Of a stretch of DNA of 64,000 nucleotides, positions 16,915 through 26,821 are shown piece by piece. Under the pieces are notes generated by a model. The model saw only the letters and a list, made by a program, of their open reading frames with translations. It did not search any database and had not been told where the DNA came from. Positions within the stretch are counted from its first letter, which is position 1, and every line of letters starts with the position of its first letter. The stretch is from Hyphomicrobiales bacterium (GTDB lineage Bacteria; Pseudomonadota; Alphaproteobacteria; Rhizobiales; Rhizobiaceae), in NCBI GenBank assembly GCA_900468535.1, contig UBTY01000025.1, positions 1-64,000 on the forward strand. The letters are read 5' to 3'. A program made the position numbers and the translations under genes.

Positions 16915-18282
16915 CTAAACCGCCGTCAGGTCTCCCAGCAGCGTCGGGATCAACTCTGACACGGTCGGATGAATTGGCACCGCCCATTTCAACACCGGAT
17001 AGGGGGTCTTGGCATTCATGGCATCGATGAAGCCGTGGATCGCCTCGTCACCCTCGATCCCGAGGATCGCAGCACCGAGGATCTGTTGTGTTTCGGCGTC
17101 AGCGATCACCTTCATGAAACCCTTGGTTTCGCCGCGCTCGTTGGCGCGACCGACGCGGCTCATCGGGCGGGTGGAGACCATGATCTTGCGGCCGGTGGCG
17201 CGCGCTTCCTTCTCGCTGATGCCGACACGCCCGAGTGGCGGATCGATGTAGAGCGCATAGGCGAGGATGCGGTCGCTGAGCTTGCGGTCCTCGCCGTCGA
17301 GCAGGTTGGCGGCGGCGATCTCGAAGTCGTTGTAGGAGGTATGAGTAAAGGCCCCATGACCATTGCAGTCGCCGAGTGCCCAGATGCCCTCGACATTGGT
17401 GGCAAGCTTGTCGTCGACGGTGATGTAACCGCGCTTGTCGATGGCGACGCCGGCCTTCTCGAGCCCGAGGTCATCGGTGTTAGGCGTGCGTCCCGTGGCA
17501 ACGAGCACATGGCTTGCCTCGATCGGCGGCTGCCCCTTGCCGATGCGGACTTCGATCCCGTTTGCCGTCTTTGAAAAGCCGATACCATCGGCATCCGTGT
17601 GGACGGCAATACCTTCCGCTCGCAGGATATCTGCGATCGCATCGGAGATATCGGCGTCCTCGCGCGACGCGAGCTTCGGGCCGCGCTCGATGACAGTCAC
17701 CTCGGCGCCGAAGCGCCGATACATCTGTGCGAACTCGAGCCCGATGTAGCTGCCGCCGATGACTGCGAGATGTCGTGGAAGCTGGTCGAGATGAATGATC
17801 GAGGTGCTCGTCAGATAGTCGATATCGTTGATGCCAGGCATGTCGGGAATGGTCGGCCGCGCGCCGACATTCAGGAAGATCTTCGGAGCGGTCAGCCTCT
17901 CGCCATTGACGCTCACCGTATGGGCATCCTCGAAGCGGGCGTGGCCGTAGATGACGGTCATACCCTCCATGCCGGCAAACCAGTTGATCAGGCCGTTGCG
18001 GGCGTTCATCGTCACGGTCTCGGCGCGCTTGCGCACCACCGTCATGTCGATACCGATGGCGCCCGGGATCAGCACCCCATAGTCGGCGGCACGTCGGGCC
18101 ACATGGGCGGCGCGGGCGCTGGCCACCAGTGTCTTCGTCGGCATGCAGCCGGCGTTGACGCAGGTGCCGCCGAGGAACTTGCGCTCGATCAACGCCACCT
18201 TCATGCCCTTCGCGACCATGCGGGCGGCGAGGAAGGGACCGGACTGGCCGGCTCCGATCACGATGGCGTCGAAACTTGGCAT
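16915..18282 (-). CDS. FAD-dependent pyridine nucleotide-disulfide oxidoreductase (mercuric reductase / Lpd-like)
   Basis: This is a 455-aa class I flavin disulfide reductase. The N-terminal FAD motif is AIVIGAGQSG, the redox-active disulfide lies in GGTCVNAGCMPTK (C-x4-C), the NAD(P) motif is VIGGSYIGLEFAQ, and the second FAD motif is GIWALGDCNGHGAFTH. A C-terminal dimerisation domain ends with IHPTVSELIPTLLGDL, with the HPT active-site His shared by glutathione and mercuric reductases. It lacks an N-terminal heavy-metal domain and the vicinal C-terminal Cys pair of MerA, so mercury is not its likely substrate. Its start (ATG 18280-18282) overlaps the stop of the DUF4126 gene by one base, so the two are translationally coupled. 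Confidence 0.85.
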   Translation of the reverse strand: MPSFDAIVIGAGQSGPFLAARMVAKGMKVALIERKFLGGTCVNAGCMPTKTLVASARAAHVARRAADYGVLIPGAIGIDMTVVRKRAETVTMNARNGLINWFAGMEGMTVIYGHARFEDAHTVSVNGERLTAPKIFLNVGARPTIPDMPGINDIDYLTSTSIIHLDQLPRHLAVIGGSYIGLEFAQMYRRFGAEVTVIERGPKLASREDADISDAIADILRAEGIAVHTDADGIGFSKTANGIEVRIGKGQPPIEASHVLVATGRTPNTDDLGLEKAGVAIDKRGYITVDDKLATNVEGIWALGDCNGHGAFTHTSYNDFEIAAANLLDGEDRKLSDRILAYALYIDPPLGRVGISEKEARATGRKIMVSTRPMSRVGRANERGETKGFMKVIADAETQQILGAAILGIEGDEAIHGFIDAMNAKTPYPVLKWAVPIHPTVSELIPTLLGDLTAV

Positions 18283-18740
18283 CACACTGCTCCCACGATG
18301 ATCAGCGCGCCGATGATCGCAACCGCGTCCTCGATCAGCGCGGCCGGTGTATCCTTGCCGAAGGCGGCGGCAAGCTTGCCGCGGGCAGCCGCTCCGCCGA
18401 AGGTGCCAACCGCGGCGCCGACAACGCCGGCAATGAGCCCGCCGATCAGCGAGCCACCGGATGCTCCGATGGTGGCGCCCGTCAGCGCGCCCATGATCAG
18501 GCGAGCGGCAAACTGCATCGGGACCTTGCGGGACGGTGTCGAGGGCAACTGGTCGGTAATCAACTCGACGACGGCAAGCAGGCTGAACACCCATGGAGTC
18601 CACCGATATCCCATGAAGGCAAGCGGTGTCTGCGAAACGTCAAACCAGCCGAGAGCGGCGCCCCAGGCAACGACGGCCGGCGCCATCATGGCTCTGAGTC
18701 CTGCGATAATTCCAATCAGAAATGCGAGAAACAAAAGCAT
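18282..18740 (-). CDS. DUF4126 family membrane protein
   Basis: This is a 152-aa hydrophobic protein with about four membrane segments. It has Gly/Ala-rich glycine-zipper-like runs in the middle (GALTGATIGASGGSLIGGLI). The pattern GIIAGLRAMMAPAVVAWGA at the N-terminus is typical of DUF4126. I start at MLLFLAFLIG (ATG 18738-18740). The last codon overlaps the start of the flavin oxidoreductase gene (TGATG), which suggests the two products work together at the membrane, although no function is known for the family. Confidence 0.75.
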   Translation of the reverse strand: MLLFLAFLIGIIAGLRAMMAPAVVAWGAALGWFDVSQTPLAFMGYRWTPWVFSLLAVVELITDQLPSTPSRKVPMQFAARLIMGALTGATIGASGGSLIGGLIAGVVGAAVGTFGGAAARGKLAAAFGKDTPAALIEDAVAIIGALIIVGAV

Positions 18741-18896
18741 GTGCAATCCCCCATGCCGCGTGCAATTCAATCGCGGTCACGGGAGGCTTGCATATTGTCG
18801 CGCAGGTTTCAATTTGCGCGATGGTCTACTTGACGCAATTGCCGAAGGCGAGGACCGTACGGCCGGGGATAAGCCCGACAATAGTCGGGCATGCGG

Positions 18897-20354
18897 TTAC
18901 TTCTGCTGCAAAAATTCTGTACGCTTACGCTCGTCCATGCGCTCCACGAGCAGCGAGTAGGCGACATAGTACTTGTAGATATTGCTGACGTATTGAACGG
19001 TCTCGCGTCCGACGATGGCGGCCGCGCCATTTTCAACGTTGCCAAACCAGACGTCAGGATCGAGCCCCATCGTCTTTGCTTTCTCGCGGAATTTGCGAAG
19101 ATTTCCCGGCCCGGCATTGTAGGCAGCGAAAGCGAAGAGCTGCCGGTCCTTGGGTTGGAGATTCTCATCGTCGATATATGTTTTGATCAGGTGGCGCAGG
19201 TATTTCGCGCCGGCCTCCACGTTCCGGTCAGGATCCTTGTCGATGCCGCTGATGCCGATGTCCTTGTCCTTGGCGGTCGAAGGTAGCATTTGCATGATAC
19301 CGACGGCACCGCGCGGCGAGCGCCGCGACTGTTCGAGTTGGGATTCCTGATAACCCTGCGCGATCAGCATCAGGTAATCAAACGAATATGTCTCGCCGTA
19401 CTTTCGAAAAATCTCGATCAGCTCCTGGAACCGCTGCACATCAGACGGCGAATAGGCGCGCTTGACGATCTTGTCTTGCTTGAAGAAGGTCGTGCGCAAG
19501 ATGTTGCCGAATGTCGTGCCGACCTTGTGCGCTGCCACGAAGGCATTGAGTTCGGCTTTCAGCTGTGGGCTGTTTTTGCGGATCGCCCACGCGATCTTGC
19601 CTTCCGAGGACACCACCACGTCGTCGCGTACTTTCAGGTCGGGAAAGACATGGGTCCAAATTGCTGCCTTGTAGGAGTCGACGACAGTGAAAGGAAGAAG
19701 GCCAGCATTGACCATCTCCATCAGGTCCTCGTCCTCGAGGCTCTCATCCATCGGATCGATGATGATCTCCTTCTTTCCTCTGGAGACGAGTTCCTCGTTT
19801 CTAGTGAGAAGGTGCTCGTAATAGCTGCTCGACTTGCGCACCGCGACGTGTTGGCCTGAGAGCTCATCAAGGTTGGCCACGCTTGGGCTGGTTGGCGATG
19901 TCACCAAGACTTCCTTCGCATCGGCATAGAGCGGATCGGTGAAATCGACCTCCTTGGCTCGCTCGTCCGTGATCGTGAGATTGGCCATGACAATGTCGCC
20001 AAGTCCCTCGTTTAGAGCGGAGAGCAGCTGGTCTCGCGGCGTCGGCACGAAAATGACGTTGACGCGATCGATCTGCTTTTTCCGGTCCTTGTTGAGTACC
20101 TTTTCGAGTTCGCTGCCGAACTCGACTGCGGTGCCAAACTGGCGCCCCTTGTCGACGAAGTAGATCGTCTTGCTGAAGGGGACGAGCACGCGAACGATGC
20201 GGCGCTGCTTCATGGCGTCGAGATCGATGACATGTCTTTCAATAAGTGCGGGCTTCTCCGAAGGGGCAGCCGTATTCGGGAGGGCGCCTGACGCAGGGAG
20301 ATACGACGAAGACAAGGCAACTGCCAGAACCAGACATTTTGGAAGCGATTTCAT
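18897..20354 (-). CDS. MltF-like membrane-associated lytic transglycosylase
   Basis: This is a 485-aa exported protein. A signal peptide covers about residues 1-23. Residues 50-300 form a family-3 solute-binding domain (LNEGLGDIVMANLTITDERA and VDFTDPLY are typical of amino-acid-binding proteins). Residues 320-460 form an SLT lytic transglycosylase domain. Its catalytic Glu lies in QGYQESQL (about residue 335), followed by GAVGIMQMLPSTA and FAAYNAGPGNL. The enzyme cleaves peptidoglycan strands; the binding domain may sense wall fragments. It lacks an obvious lipobox Cys. It is a single gene with its own promoter region (20355 onward). Confidence 0.88.
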   Translation of the reverse strand: MKSLPKCLVLAVALSSSYLPASGALPNTAAPSEKPALIERHVIDLDAMKQRRIVRVLVPFSKTIYFVDKGRQFGTAVEFGSELEKVLNKDRKKQIDRVNVIFVPTPRDQLLSALNEGLGDIVMANLTITDERAKEVDFTDPLYADAKEVLVTSPTSPSVANLDELSGQHVAVRKSSSYYEHLLTRNEELVSRGKKEIIIDPMDESLEDEDLMEMVNAGLLPFTVVDSYKAAIWTHVFPDLKVRDDVVVSSEGKIAWAIRKNSPQLKAELNAFVAAHKVGTTFGNILRTTFFKQDKIVKRAYSPSDVQRFQELIEIFRKYGETYSFDYLMLIAQGYQESQLEQSRRSPRGAVGIMQMLPSTAKDKDIGISGIDKDPDRNVEAGAKYLRHLIKTYIDDENLQPKDRQLFAFAAYNAGPGNLRKFREKAKTMGLDPDVWFGNVENGAAAIVGRETVQYVSNIYKYYVAYSLLVERMDERKRTEFLQQK

Positions 20355-20572
20355 CCTGTGTCCCCCAACGAAGCGGTTTTGCGCTTGGTCACTCGGTCCA
20401 CGGACTATGCGGCTGATACGCCCCGCTGGGGAAGTACGTTACAGTTAACTCCCGCGGCACATAATGTAACATATGTCATATCTCCCCTGGGTGATCGGCC
20501 TCGCAGCCATGAGGAGAGCTATCGCGGCCTTTGCGCTGAAGGAGATAAGGACACCGAAAGGGCGCCGCCAAA

Positions 20573-20600
20573 GAAAAAACCCCGCATTATGGCGGGGGCG
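20573..20600 (-). terminator. Rho-independent terminator, probably of gcdH
   Basis: On the minus strand a CCCCGC-type 6-bp stem with a short CATAAT loop is followed by TTTTTT. It lies about 110 bases after the stop of the minus-strand acyl-CoA dehydrogenase gene, whose transcript it should end. Confidence 0.75.
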
Positions 20601-20633
20601 AAAAGGAAGACGATAGCTTGAACATCAGCCCCT

Positions 20634-20654
20634 AAAACGCGGGAAACGCGTTTT
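20634..20654. repeat. Perfect inverted repeat AAAACGCG/CGCGTTTT
   Basis: An 8-bp perfect stem with a 5-base loop (GGAAA) lies between gcdH and its stronger terminator. The stem carries A-runs and T-runs at its outer ends, so it could act as a terminator in either direction. It is 55 bases past the gcdH stop. Confidence 0.45.
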
Positions 20655-20708
20655 GGTTCCGAGTGTTCTCTGAGGGCGGAGGCCCAATGGATGAGCGCAT
20701 GGCCTTGG

Positions 20709-21896
20709 TCAATTGGCAAAGGCTGCAATGCCGGTCACGGCGCGGCCGAGGATCAGCGCGTGAACATCGTGCGTCCCCTCGTAGGTGTTGACCACCTCGA
20801 GGTTGACGAGGTGACGGGCGATGCCGAATTCGTCGGAGATGCCGTTGCCGCCCAGCATGTCGCGGGCAAGTCTGGCGATATCCAGCGCCTTGCCACAGGA
20901 ATTGCGCTTGACGATCGAGGTCAGCTCCACCGGCGGATGCCCGTCTTCCTTCATGCGGCCGAGTCTTATGCAGCCCTGCAGGCCGAGCGAGATTTCGGTT
21001 ATCATATCGGCGAGCTTCTTCTGGATCAGCTGGTTGGCGGCCAGCGACCGGCCGAACTGCTTGCGGTCAAGCACATATTGCCGAGCCTTGGCATAGCAGT
21101 CCTCGGCAGCGCCGAGAGCGCCCCAGGCAATGCCGAAGCGGGCCGAGTTCAGGCAGGTGAACGGTCCCTTGAGGCCGGTGACATTGGGCAACAGGTTCTC
21201 TTCCGGCACAAAAACCTCGTCCATCACGACTTCGCCGGTGATCGACGCGCGCAGACCGACCTTGCCATGAATTGCCGGCGCCGACAGGCCCTTCCAGCCC
21301 TTCTCGAGGATGAAGCCGCGGATGATGCCATCCTCGGTCTTCGCCCAGACGACGAAGACATCGGCGATGGGCGCATTGGAGATCCAGGTCTTGGCGCCGG
21401 AGAGGCTGTAACCGCCATCGACCTTGCGTGCCCGCGTCACCGTCGAGCCCGGGTCCGAACCGTGGTTCGGTTCGGTCAGACCGAAGCAGCCGATCCACTC
21501 GCCGGTCGCAAGCCTCGGCAGGTACTTCTGCTTCTGCGCCTCCGATCCAAAGGCATCGATCGGCACCATGACGAGAGAGGACTGCACGCTCATCATCGAG
21601 CGATAGCCGCTGTCGACACGCTCGACCTCGCGGGCGATCAGCCCGTAGGCAACGTAGCCGAGGCCCGCGCCACCATATTCCGGGGCAATCGTTGGCCCAA
21701 GCAGTCCAAGCGCGCCCATTTCGCGGAAGATCTCGGGATCGGTCTTTTCATGACGGAAGGCTTCGAGGACACGGGGCACCAGCTTGTCCTGGGCATAGGC
21801 GTGGGCGGTCTCCTGCACCATGCGCTCTTCGTCGGTCAACTGCTCCACAAGCCGGAAAGGATCGGCCCAGTCGAAGATCTCGCGGGTATGCTGCAT
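20709..21896 (-). CDS. gcdH: Acyl-CoA dehydrogenase, glutaryl-CoA dehydrogenase type
   Basis: This is a 395-aa FAD enzyme that oxidatively decarboxylates glutaryl-CoA to crotonyl-CoA in lysine/tryptophan breakdown. Acyl-CoA dehydrogenase signatures include [34 protein letters not shown] and, at the C-terminus, [18 protein letters not shown] with the catalytic Glu in YEGTH. The glutaryl-CoA branch is suggested by [17 protein letters not shown] near residue 90 and by the overall best fit to that branch. The start (ATG 21894-21896) has a GAGGAGGAAC ribosome site. A LysR gene lies just upstream on the same strand and may be its regulator. Confidence 0.85.
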   Translation of the reverse strand: MQHTREIFDWADPFRLVEQLTDEERMVQETAHAYAQDKLVPRVLEAFRHEKTDPEIFREMGALGLLGPTIAPEYGGAGLGYVAYGLIAREVERVDSGYRSMMSVQSSLVMVPIDAFGSEAQKQKYLPRLATGEWIGCFGLTEPNHGSDPGSTVTRARKVDGGYSLSGAKTWISNAPIADVFVVWAKTEDGIIRGFILEKGWKGLSAPAIHGKVGLRASITGEVVMDEVFVPEENLLPNVTGLKGPFTCLNSARFGIAWGALGAAEDCYAKARQYVLDRKQFGRSLAANQLIQKKLADMITEISLGLQGCIRLGRMKEDGHPPVELTSIVKRNSCGKALDIARLARDMLGGNGISDEFGIARHLVNLEVVNTYEGTHDVHALILGRAVTGIAAFAN

Positions 21897-21992
21897 GGTC
21901 GTTCCTCCTCCTTCACCTTCCGATGCGAACATTCTTCGGGCATAGACCCGCAGGTTGGAAGGGTCAACTCGCCAGGAGATGTCGGCGCCAAT

Positions 21993-22913
21993 CTAACGCT
22001 TGGCCCAGGGCGGCACGAACCTCACATCCTCGCCGGTCACCGCTTCCCGTAGAAAATCGATGACCGCCCGAACCCTTGGCGACTGGCGAAGATCTCGAGG
22101 GCATGTGATCCAGTAGTGCCGCCTCAGATCGACCTCTTCGGGCAGTACTCGTTCCAGTTCGGGGTAGCGGCTGGCGAAGAAATAGGGAAGCACGCAAAGC
22201 CCAAGGCCATTTCGGGTCGCCGTCAGCTGCGCGAAGATGCTTGAACTCTGGAACTGCGGCCTGATGCGCGGATGCACGTCGCCGAGATAGTCGAGGCCGG
22301 GCGCGAAGATCATTTCCTCGATGTAGCTGATGAAGGGATGCTCAAGGAGGTCGTCGCGGCAGGCGATCGGCGCGCTTCGCCGCAGATAGTCCCGCGAGCC
22401 GTAGACCTGGAGATGGTAGTCGGTTAGCTTGTCGGAAAAATAAGGTCCACCCTTCGGCTCGTCGAGGACGACGGAGATATCGGCCTCCTTGCGCGACAGA
22501 GACATGATCTGCTGGATCGTGACCAGCTCGAGCGACAGATTGGGGTGGCGGGCGACGAACTGCGGCAAAACGCGTGCGAAGAAAAAGTTCGAGAAGCCCT
22601 CCGGCGCACTCAGGCGAACGACGCCGCGCTGCGTCGTCGCGCCGTCGGTAAGATCTGCGCGCAGCCGTTCGGTTTCCTGCTCCATCTTCTCGGCGGTCTC
22701 GACGAAGCGCGCACCCATCGCCGTCATCACGTAGCCACGCGGGTTGCGCTCGAAGAGCTTGACCTTCAGCGCGAACTCCAGCCTGTCGATACGTCGGGAG
22801 ACGGTGGCATGACTGGTGCGCAATTGCCGCGCGGCGGTCGACAGCTGGCCGGTGCGGGCAACTGCCAGAAAGAACTGAAGGTCGTCCCAGGTAAATTGCG
22901 GCGGATTGTTCAT
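21993..22913 (-). CDS. LysR-family transcriptional regulator
   Basis: This is a 306-aa regulator with an N-terminal winged helix (WDDLQFFLAVARTGQLSTAA, helix-turn-helix RTSHATVSRRIDRLE) and a periplasmic-binding-protein-like effector domain from about residue 90 (SAPEGFSNFFFARVLP). The HATVSRRI recognition helix is of the subgroup common in rhizobia and beta-proteobacteria. The start is set by GGGAG five bases before ATG 22911-22913. It is followed by gcdH 96 bases downstream in the same direction and diverges from the Liv-type transporter operon, so either could be its target. Confidence 0.85.
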   Translation of the reverse strand: MNNPPQFTWDDLQFFLAVARTGQLSTAARQLRTSHATVSRRIDRLEFALKVKLFERNPRGYVMTAMGARFVETAEKMEQETERLRADLTDGATTQRGVVRLSAPEGFSNFFFARVLPQFVARHPNLSLELVTIQQIMSLSRKEADISVVLDEPKGGPYFSDKLTDYHLQVYGSRDYLRRSAPIACRDDLLEHPFISYIEEMIFAPGLDYLGDVHPRIRPQFQSSSIFAQLTATRNGLGLCVLPYFFASRYPELERVLPEEVDLRRHYWITCPRDLRQSPRVRAVIDFLREAVTGEDVRFVPPWAKR

Positions 22914-23236
22914 CTTAGCTCCCAATCGGCACTGGCATGCTCACGCTGCTGGTTATTCGTCTTTCGTCTAATGCGGCCCGGGCTGCCCCCAGCCGTGCTC
23001 CGCCCTAGCTTTCAACGAAAGCGCCCTAACGATCTGCATTCATTGGGTCGGAGGCCGTGCTTGAGCGATAGTTCTGTTCAAAAACGAACAGATACTGTTT
23101 GGAATTAGTTGTAAAGCGGCCTTGCCTGAATGGATTAATTCCATGATCGTGAGGCATGGGCTGGCTGCTTTGAGGAGGGCGGCTGGCCAAATTTGAACAG
23201 ACCCGCATTCTGGCCAATCTCTGGGAGGAGAGAAAT
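22914..23236. other. Divergent promoter region between LysR gene and Liv-type operon
   Basis: This 323-base gap has no gene. It holds the inverted repeat at 23073-23092 and an extra half-site GAACAGA at 23195-23201. The last bases contain the strong ribosome site GGGAGGAG of the solute-binding protein gene. Both flanking genes read outward from it. Confidence 0.5.
23073..23092. promoter_or_regulatory. Candidate operator TCTGTTC-N6-GAACAGA
   Basis: A perfect 7-bp inverted repeat with a 6-base A-rich spacer lies 145 bases before the solute-binding protein gene. A third copy of the half-site GAACAGA sits at 23195-23201, closer to the gene. Symmetric sites of this size are typical of dimeric regulators. 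The divergent LysR regulator is the obvious candidate, but the link is inference. Confidence 0.45.
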
Positions 23237-24442
23237 ATGCGAAAGAGTCTCATTGCGTCGCTGGCATTTCTACTTGCAAGCAGTACAGCTGTACTCGCCG
23301 ATGGTGCATCCGACGGCAAGGTAAAGATCGGTATCCTGAACGATCAATCCGGCGTTTATGCCGACTTCGGAGGCAAGTCCTCGGTCGAGGCAGCCAAGAT
23401 GGCGGTCGAGGATTTCGGCGGCAAGGTGCTTGGCGTTCCCGTCGAGATCGTTGATGCCGACCATCAGAACAAGCCCGACATCGCCTCCAACATTGCCCGC
23501 CAGTGGTATGACACCGAGCAGGTCGACGCGATCATGGAACTGACCACCTCTTCGGTGGCGCTCGCGGTTCAGGCGGTGGCAAAGGAAAAGAAGAAGATCG
23601 ATATCGTCACCGGCGCGGCGACGACCGACCTGACCGGCAAGGCATGCTCGCCCTACGGCTTCCACTGGGCCTATGACACGCACGCCCTTGCCGTCGGCAC
23701 AGGCGGCGCGCTCGTCAAGCAGGGTGGCGACAGCTGGTTTTTCCTGACGGCCGACTATGCGTTCGGCTACTCCCTGGAACAGCAGACGAGCGACTTCGTG
23801 AAGGCCAACGGCGGCAAGGTGGTCGGATCGGTTCGCCACCCGCTCTCGACGCAGGACTTCTCCTCGTTCCTGCTGCAGGCCCAATCATCCGGCGCCAAGG
23901 TGATCGGCCTTGCCAATGCCGGTCTCGATACTGCGAATGCGATCAAGCAGGCAGCTGAATTCGGAATTACGCAAGGTGGCCAGCATCTGGCGGCATTGCT
24001 GTTCACACTGGCCGAGGTGCATGGCCTTGGCCTTGAAGCAGCCCAGGGCCTGACGCTGACCGAGGGCTATTACTGGAACCTCGACGACAAGAGCCGCGAA
24101 TTCGGCAAGAAGTTCTTCGCCCGCACCGGCAAGATGCCGAACATGATCCATGCGGGTACCTATTCGGCGGTCCTTCAGTATCTCAAGGCGGTCGACAAGG
24201 CCGGTACGGATGATACCGAAGCCGTCGCCAAGCAGTTGCACGAATTGCCTGTCGACGATGTCTTCGGTCGCGGCGGCACTGTTGGCCCGAACGGTCGCAT
24301 GATCCACGACATGTACCTGCTGCAGGTCAAGAAGCCTGCGGACAGCAAGGAACCGTGGGACTACTTCAACGTGCTTGCGACCATTCCAGGCAAGGAAGCC
24401 TATATCGATCCCGCCAAGAGCGGCTGCACTCTGGCGAACTGA
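23237..24442 (+). CDS. Branched-chain amino acid-type ABC transporter, periplasmic binding protein
   Basis: This is a 401-aa solute receptor of the Leu/Ile/Val (type I) class. The signal peptide covers about residues 1-21 (AVLADG). The mature start KVKIGILNDQSGVYADFGGK is the hallmark of the family. It has GPNGRMIHDMYL near the C-terminus, and two Cys (GKACSPYG and SGCTL) that could form a disulfide. It is the first gene of a five-gene transporter operon, 3 bases before the first ATPase gene. The substrate is unknown: members of this subfamily take up amides, aromatic compounds, urea and amino acids. Downstream genes hint at a catabolic pathway with a beta-hydroxy acid. Confidence 0.9.
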   Translation: MRKSLIASLAFLLASSTAVLADGASDGKVKIGILNDQSGVYADFGGKSSVEAAKMAVEDFGGKVLGVPVEIVDADHQNKPDIASNIARQWYDTEQVDAIMELTTSSVALAVQAVAKEKKKIDIVTGAATTDLTGKACSPYGFHWAYDTHALAVGTGGALVKQGGDSWFFLTADYAFGYSLEQQTSDFVKANGGKVVGSVRHPLSTQDFSSFLLQAQSSGAKVIGLANAGLDTANAIKQAAEFGITQGGQHLAALLFTLAEVHGLGLEAAQGLTLTEGYYWNLDDKSREFGKKFFARTGKMPNMIHAGTYSAVLQYLKAVDKAGTDDTEAVAKQLHELPVDDVFGRGGTVGPNGRMIHDMYLLQVKKPADSKEPWDYFNVLATIPGKEAYIDPAKSGCTLAN

Positions 24443-24445
24443 CCG

Positions 24446-25227
24446 ATGGCGGTCTCCGCAACCCAATCGAGCGCAACACCGCGGGTGGTTCTCTCCGCCC
24501 GCGGTCTGCGCCGCGACTTCGGTGGCTTCATCGCGGTCAAGAATGTCGATCTCGACGTATACGATGCTAGCGTGCATGCCCTGATCGGCCCCAACGGCGC
24601 CGGCAAGACCACGGTCTTCAACCTGCTGACGAAGTTCCTGCAGCCAACATCAGGTTCGATAACCTTGATGGGCACGGACATTACCAGGACGGCACCCGAC
24701 AAGGTGGCGCGTATGGGGCTGGTGCGATCGTTTCAGATTTCTGCCGTCTTTCCGCACCTGAGCGTGCTCGACAACATCCGCGTTGCGCTGCAGCGGCCCA
24801 ACAATCTGTCGACGCAGTTCTGGCGTCCGTTGTCAGCGCTCGACGCCCTGAACGACCGCGCCGAGCAACTGCTGGCCAAGGTCGGTCTCTCTAAGGAGCG
24901 CGACGCGATCGCGGCTGACCTGTCCTATGGCCGCAAGCGTGTGCTTGAGATCGCAACGACGCTTGCCCTTGATCCAAGGGTGCTCCTGCTCGACGAGCCG
25001 ATGGCAGGCATGGGTCACGAGGATGTCGGCGTCGTCTCGGTGTTGATCCGCGAGGTGGCGCGAGACCGCGCCGTACTCATGGTCGAGCACAACCTGTCTG
25101 TCGTCGCCAACATCTGCCAGCATGTAACCGTGCTGCAGCGCGGAGAGATCCTGGCGGAGGGCGACTATGCGACGGTCAGTGCCGATACGCGGGTGCGCCA
25201 GGCCTACATGGGCTCGGAGGAGGGGTG

Positions 25228-25228
<1 letters not shown>
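24446..25228 (+). CDS. ABC transporter ATPase, LivG type
   Basis: This is a 260-aa ATPase. Walker A is GPNGAGKTT, the Q-loop region is RSFQISAVFPHL, the signature is degenerate (LSYGRKRVLEIATTLA), Walker B is VLLLDEPMAGMG, and the switch His is in VEHN. LSYGxxR in place of LSGGQ is usual in LivG proteins. A C-terminal extension of the LivG type is present. It sits 3 bases after the binding-protein gene and overlaps the next ATPase gene by one base, so the subunits are made together. Confidence 0.92.
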
Positions 25229-25929
<701 letters not shown>

Positions 25930-25933
25930 TCGG

Positions 25934-26821
25934 ATGACGATGATCTTCGGCATTCCGTTGCAGGCATTCATGGGTCAGTTGCTGATTGGCTTGATCAACG
26001 GCTCCTTCTATGCCCTGTTGAGCCTTGGCCTTGCCATTATCTTCGGCCTGCTGCGCGTCATCAACTTCGCCCATGGCGCGCAGTACATGCTCGGCGCCTT
26101 CGCCGCCTATCTTCTGCTTGCCTATGCTGGCATTGGCTACTGGCCGTCATTGATCCTGGCACCCATTATCGTCGGAGTGGCCGGTGCTGTGATCGAGCGG
26201 CTGTTCCTGCGCCGGCTCTATGATCTTGATCCGCTCTATGGCCTGCTCTTCACCTTTGGCCTGGCGCTCGCCGTGGAAGGTACTTTTCGCTATCTCTACG
26301 GCTCTTCTGGCCAGCCCTATGCGCCACCAGCAGCCCTTACCGGTGCGGTCAATGTCGGTTTCATGTTCCTGCCGATCTATCGCGGCTGGGTGGTCGTCGT
26401 GTCGCTGGCGGTCTGCCTGGGCACCTGGCTTCTGATCGAGAAGACCAAGCTCGGCGCCTATCTCAGAGCTGCCACGGAGAATGCGACGCTCGTCCAGGCG
26501 TTCGGCGTCAACGTGCCGGTGCTGCTGACAATGACCTACGCGCTTGGCGCCGGTCTTGCCGCCTTCGCGGGCGTGCTGGCAGCACCCATCTATCAGGTCT
26601 CGCCGCTGATGGGCTCCAGCATGATCATCGTCGTCTTTGCTGTCGTCGTGGTCGGCGGAATGGGCTCGATCATGGGTGCGATCATCACCGGTTATGTCCT
26701 CGGCATCGCCGAGGGCCTGACCAAGGTCTTCTATCCGGAGGCGTCCAACATCGTGATCTTCGTCATCATGGCGATTGTTCTTCTTATCAGGCCCGCGGGC
26801 CTCTTCGGCCGGGATGCATGA
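25934..26821 (+). CDS. ABC transporter permease, LivH type
   Basis: This is a 295-aa permease with about eight transmembrane helices. Family markers are INGSFYALLSLGLAIIFGLL near the N-terminus, INFAHGAQYMLGAF, and the VVVGGMGSIMGAI segment in the C-terminal third. LRAATENATLVQAFGVNV is the cytoplasmic loop that docks on the ATPase. It overlaps the second permease gene by 4 bases. Confidence 0.92.
   Translation: MTMIFGIPLQAFMGQLLIGLINGSFYALLSLGLAIIFGLLRVINFAHGAQYMLGAFAAYLLLAYAGIGYWPSLILAPIIVGVAGAVIERLFLRRLYDLDPLYGLLFTFGLALAVEGTFRYLYGSSGQPYAPPAALTGAVNVGFMFLPIYRGWVVVVSLAVCLGTWLLIEKTKLGAYLRAATENATLVQAFGVNVPVLLTMTYALGAGLAAFAGVLAAPIYQVSPLMGSSMIIVVFAVVVVGGMGSIMGAIITGYVLGIAEGLTKVFYPEASNIVIFVIMAIVLLIRPAGLFGRDA

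Larger units (their letters stand above)
20355..20708. other. Intergenic region between gcdH and the lytic transglycosylase gene
   Basis: These 354 bases hold no gene I can support. They contain the gcdH terminator (20573-20600), a second perfect hairpin (20634-20654) and, near the transglycosylase start, an AT-rich patch with ATGTAACATATGTCATAT that may be part of its promoter. Confidence 0.5.

Noticed and set aside
16915-18282. Mercuric reductase
   Set aside because: No N-terminal metal-binding domain, no C-terminal Cys pair and no mer genes nearby.
17599-18960. 453-codon plus-strand frame opposite the flavin oxidoreductase and DUF4126 genes
   Set aside because: It is antisense to well-supported genes, has no domain, and such frames are expected in GC-rich DNA.
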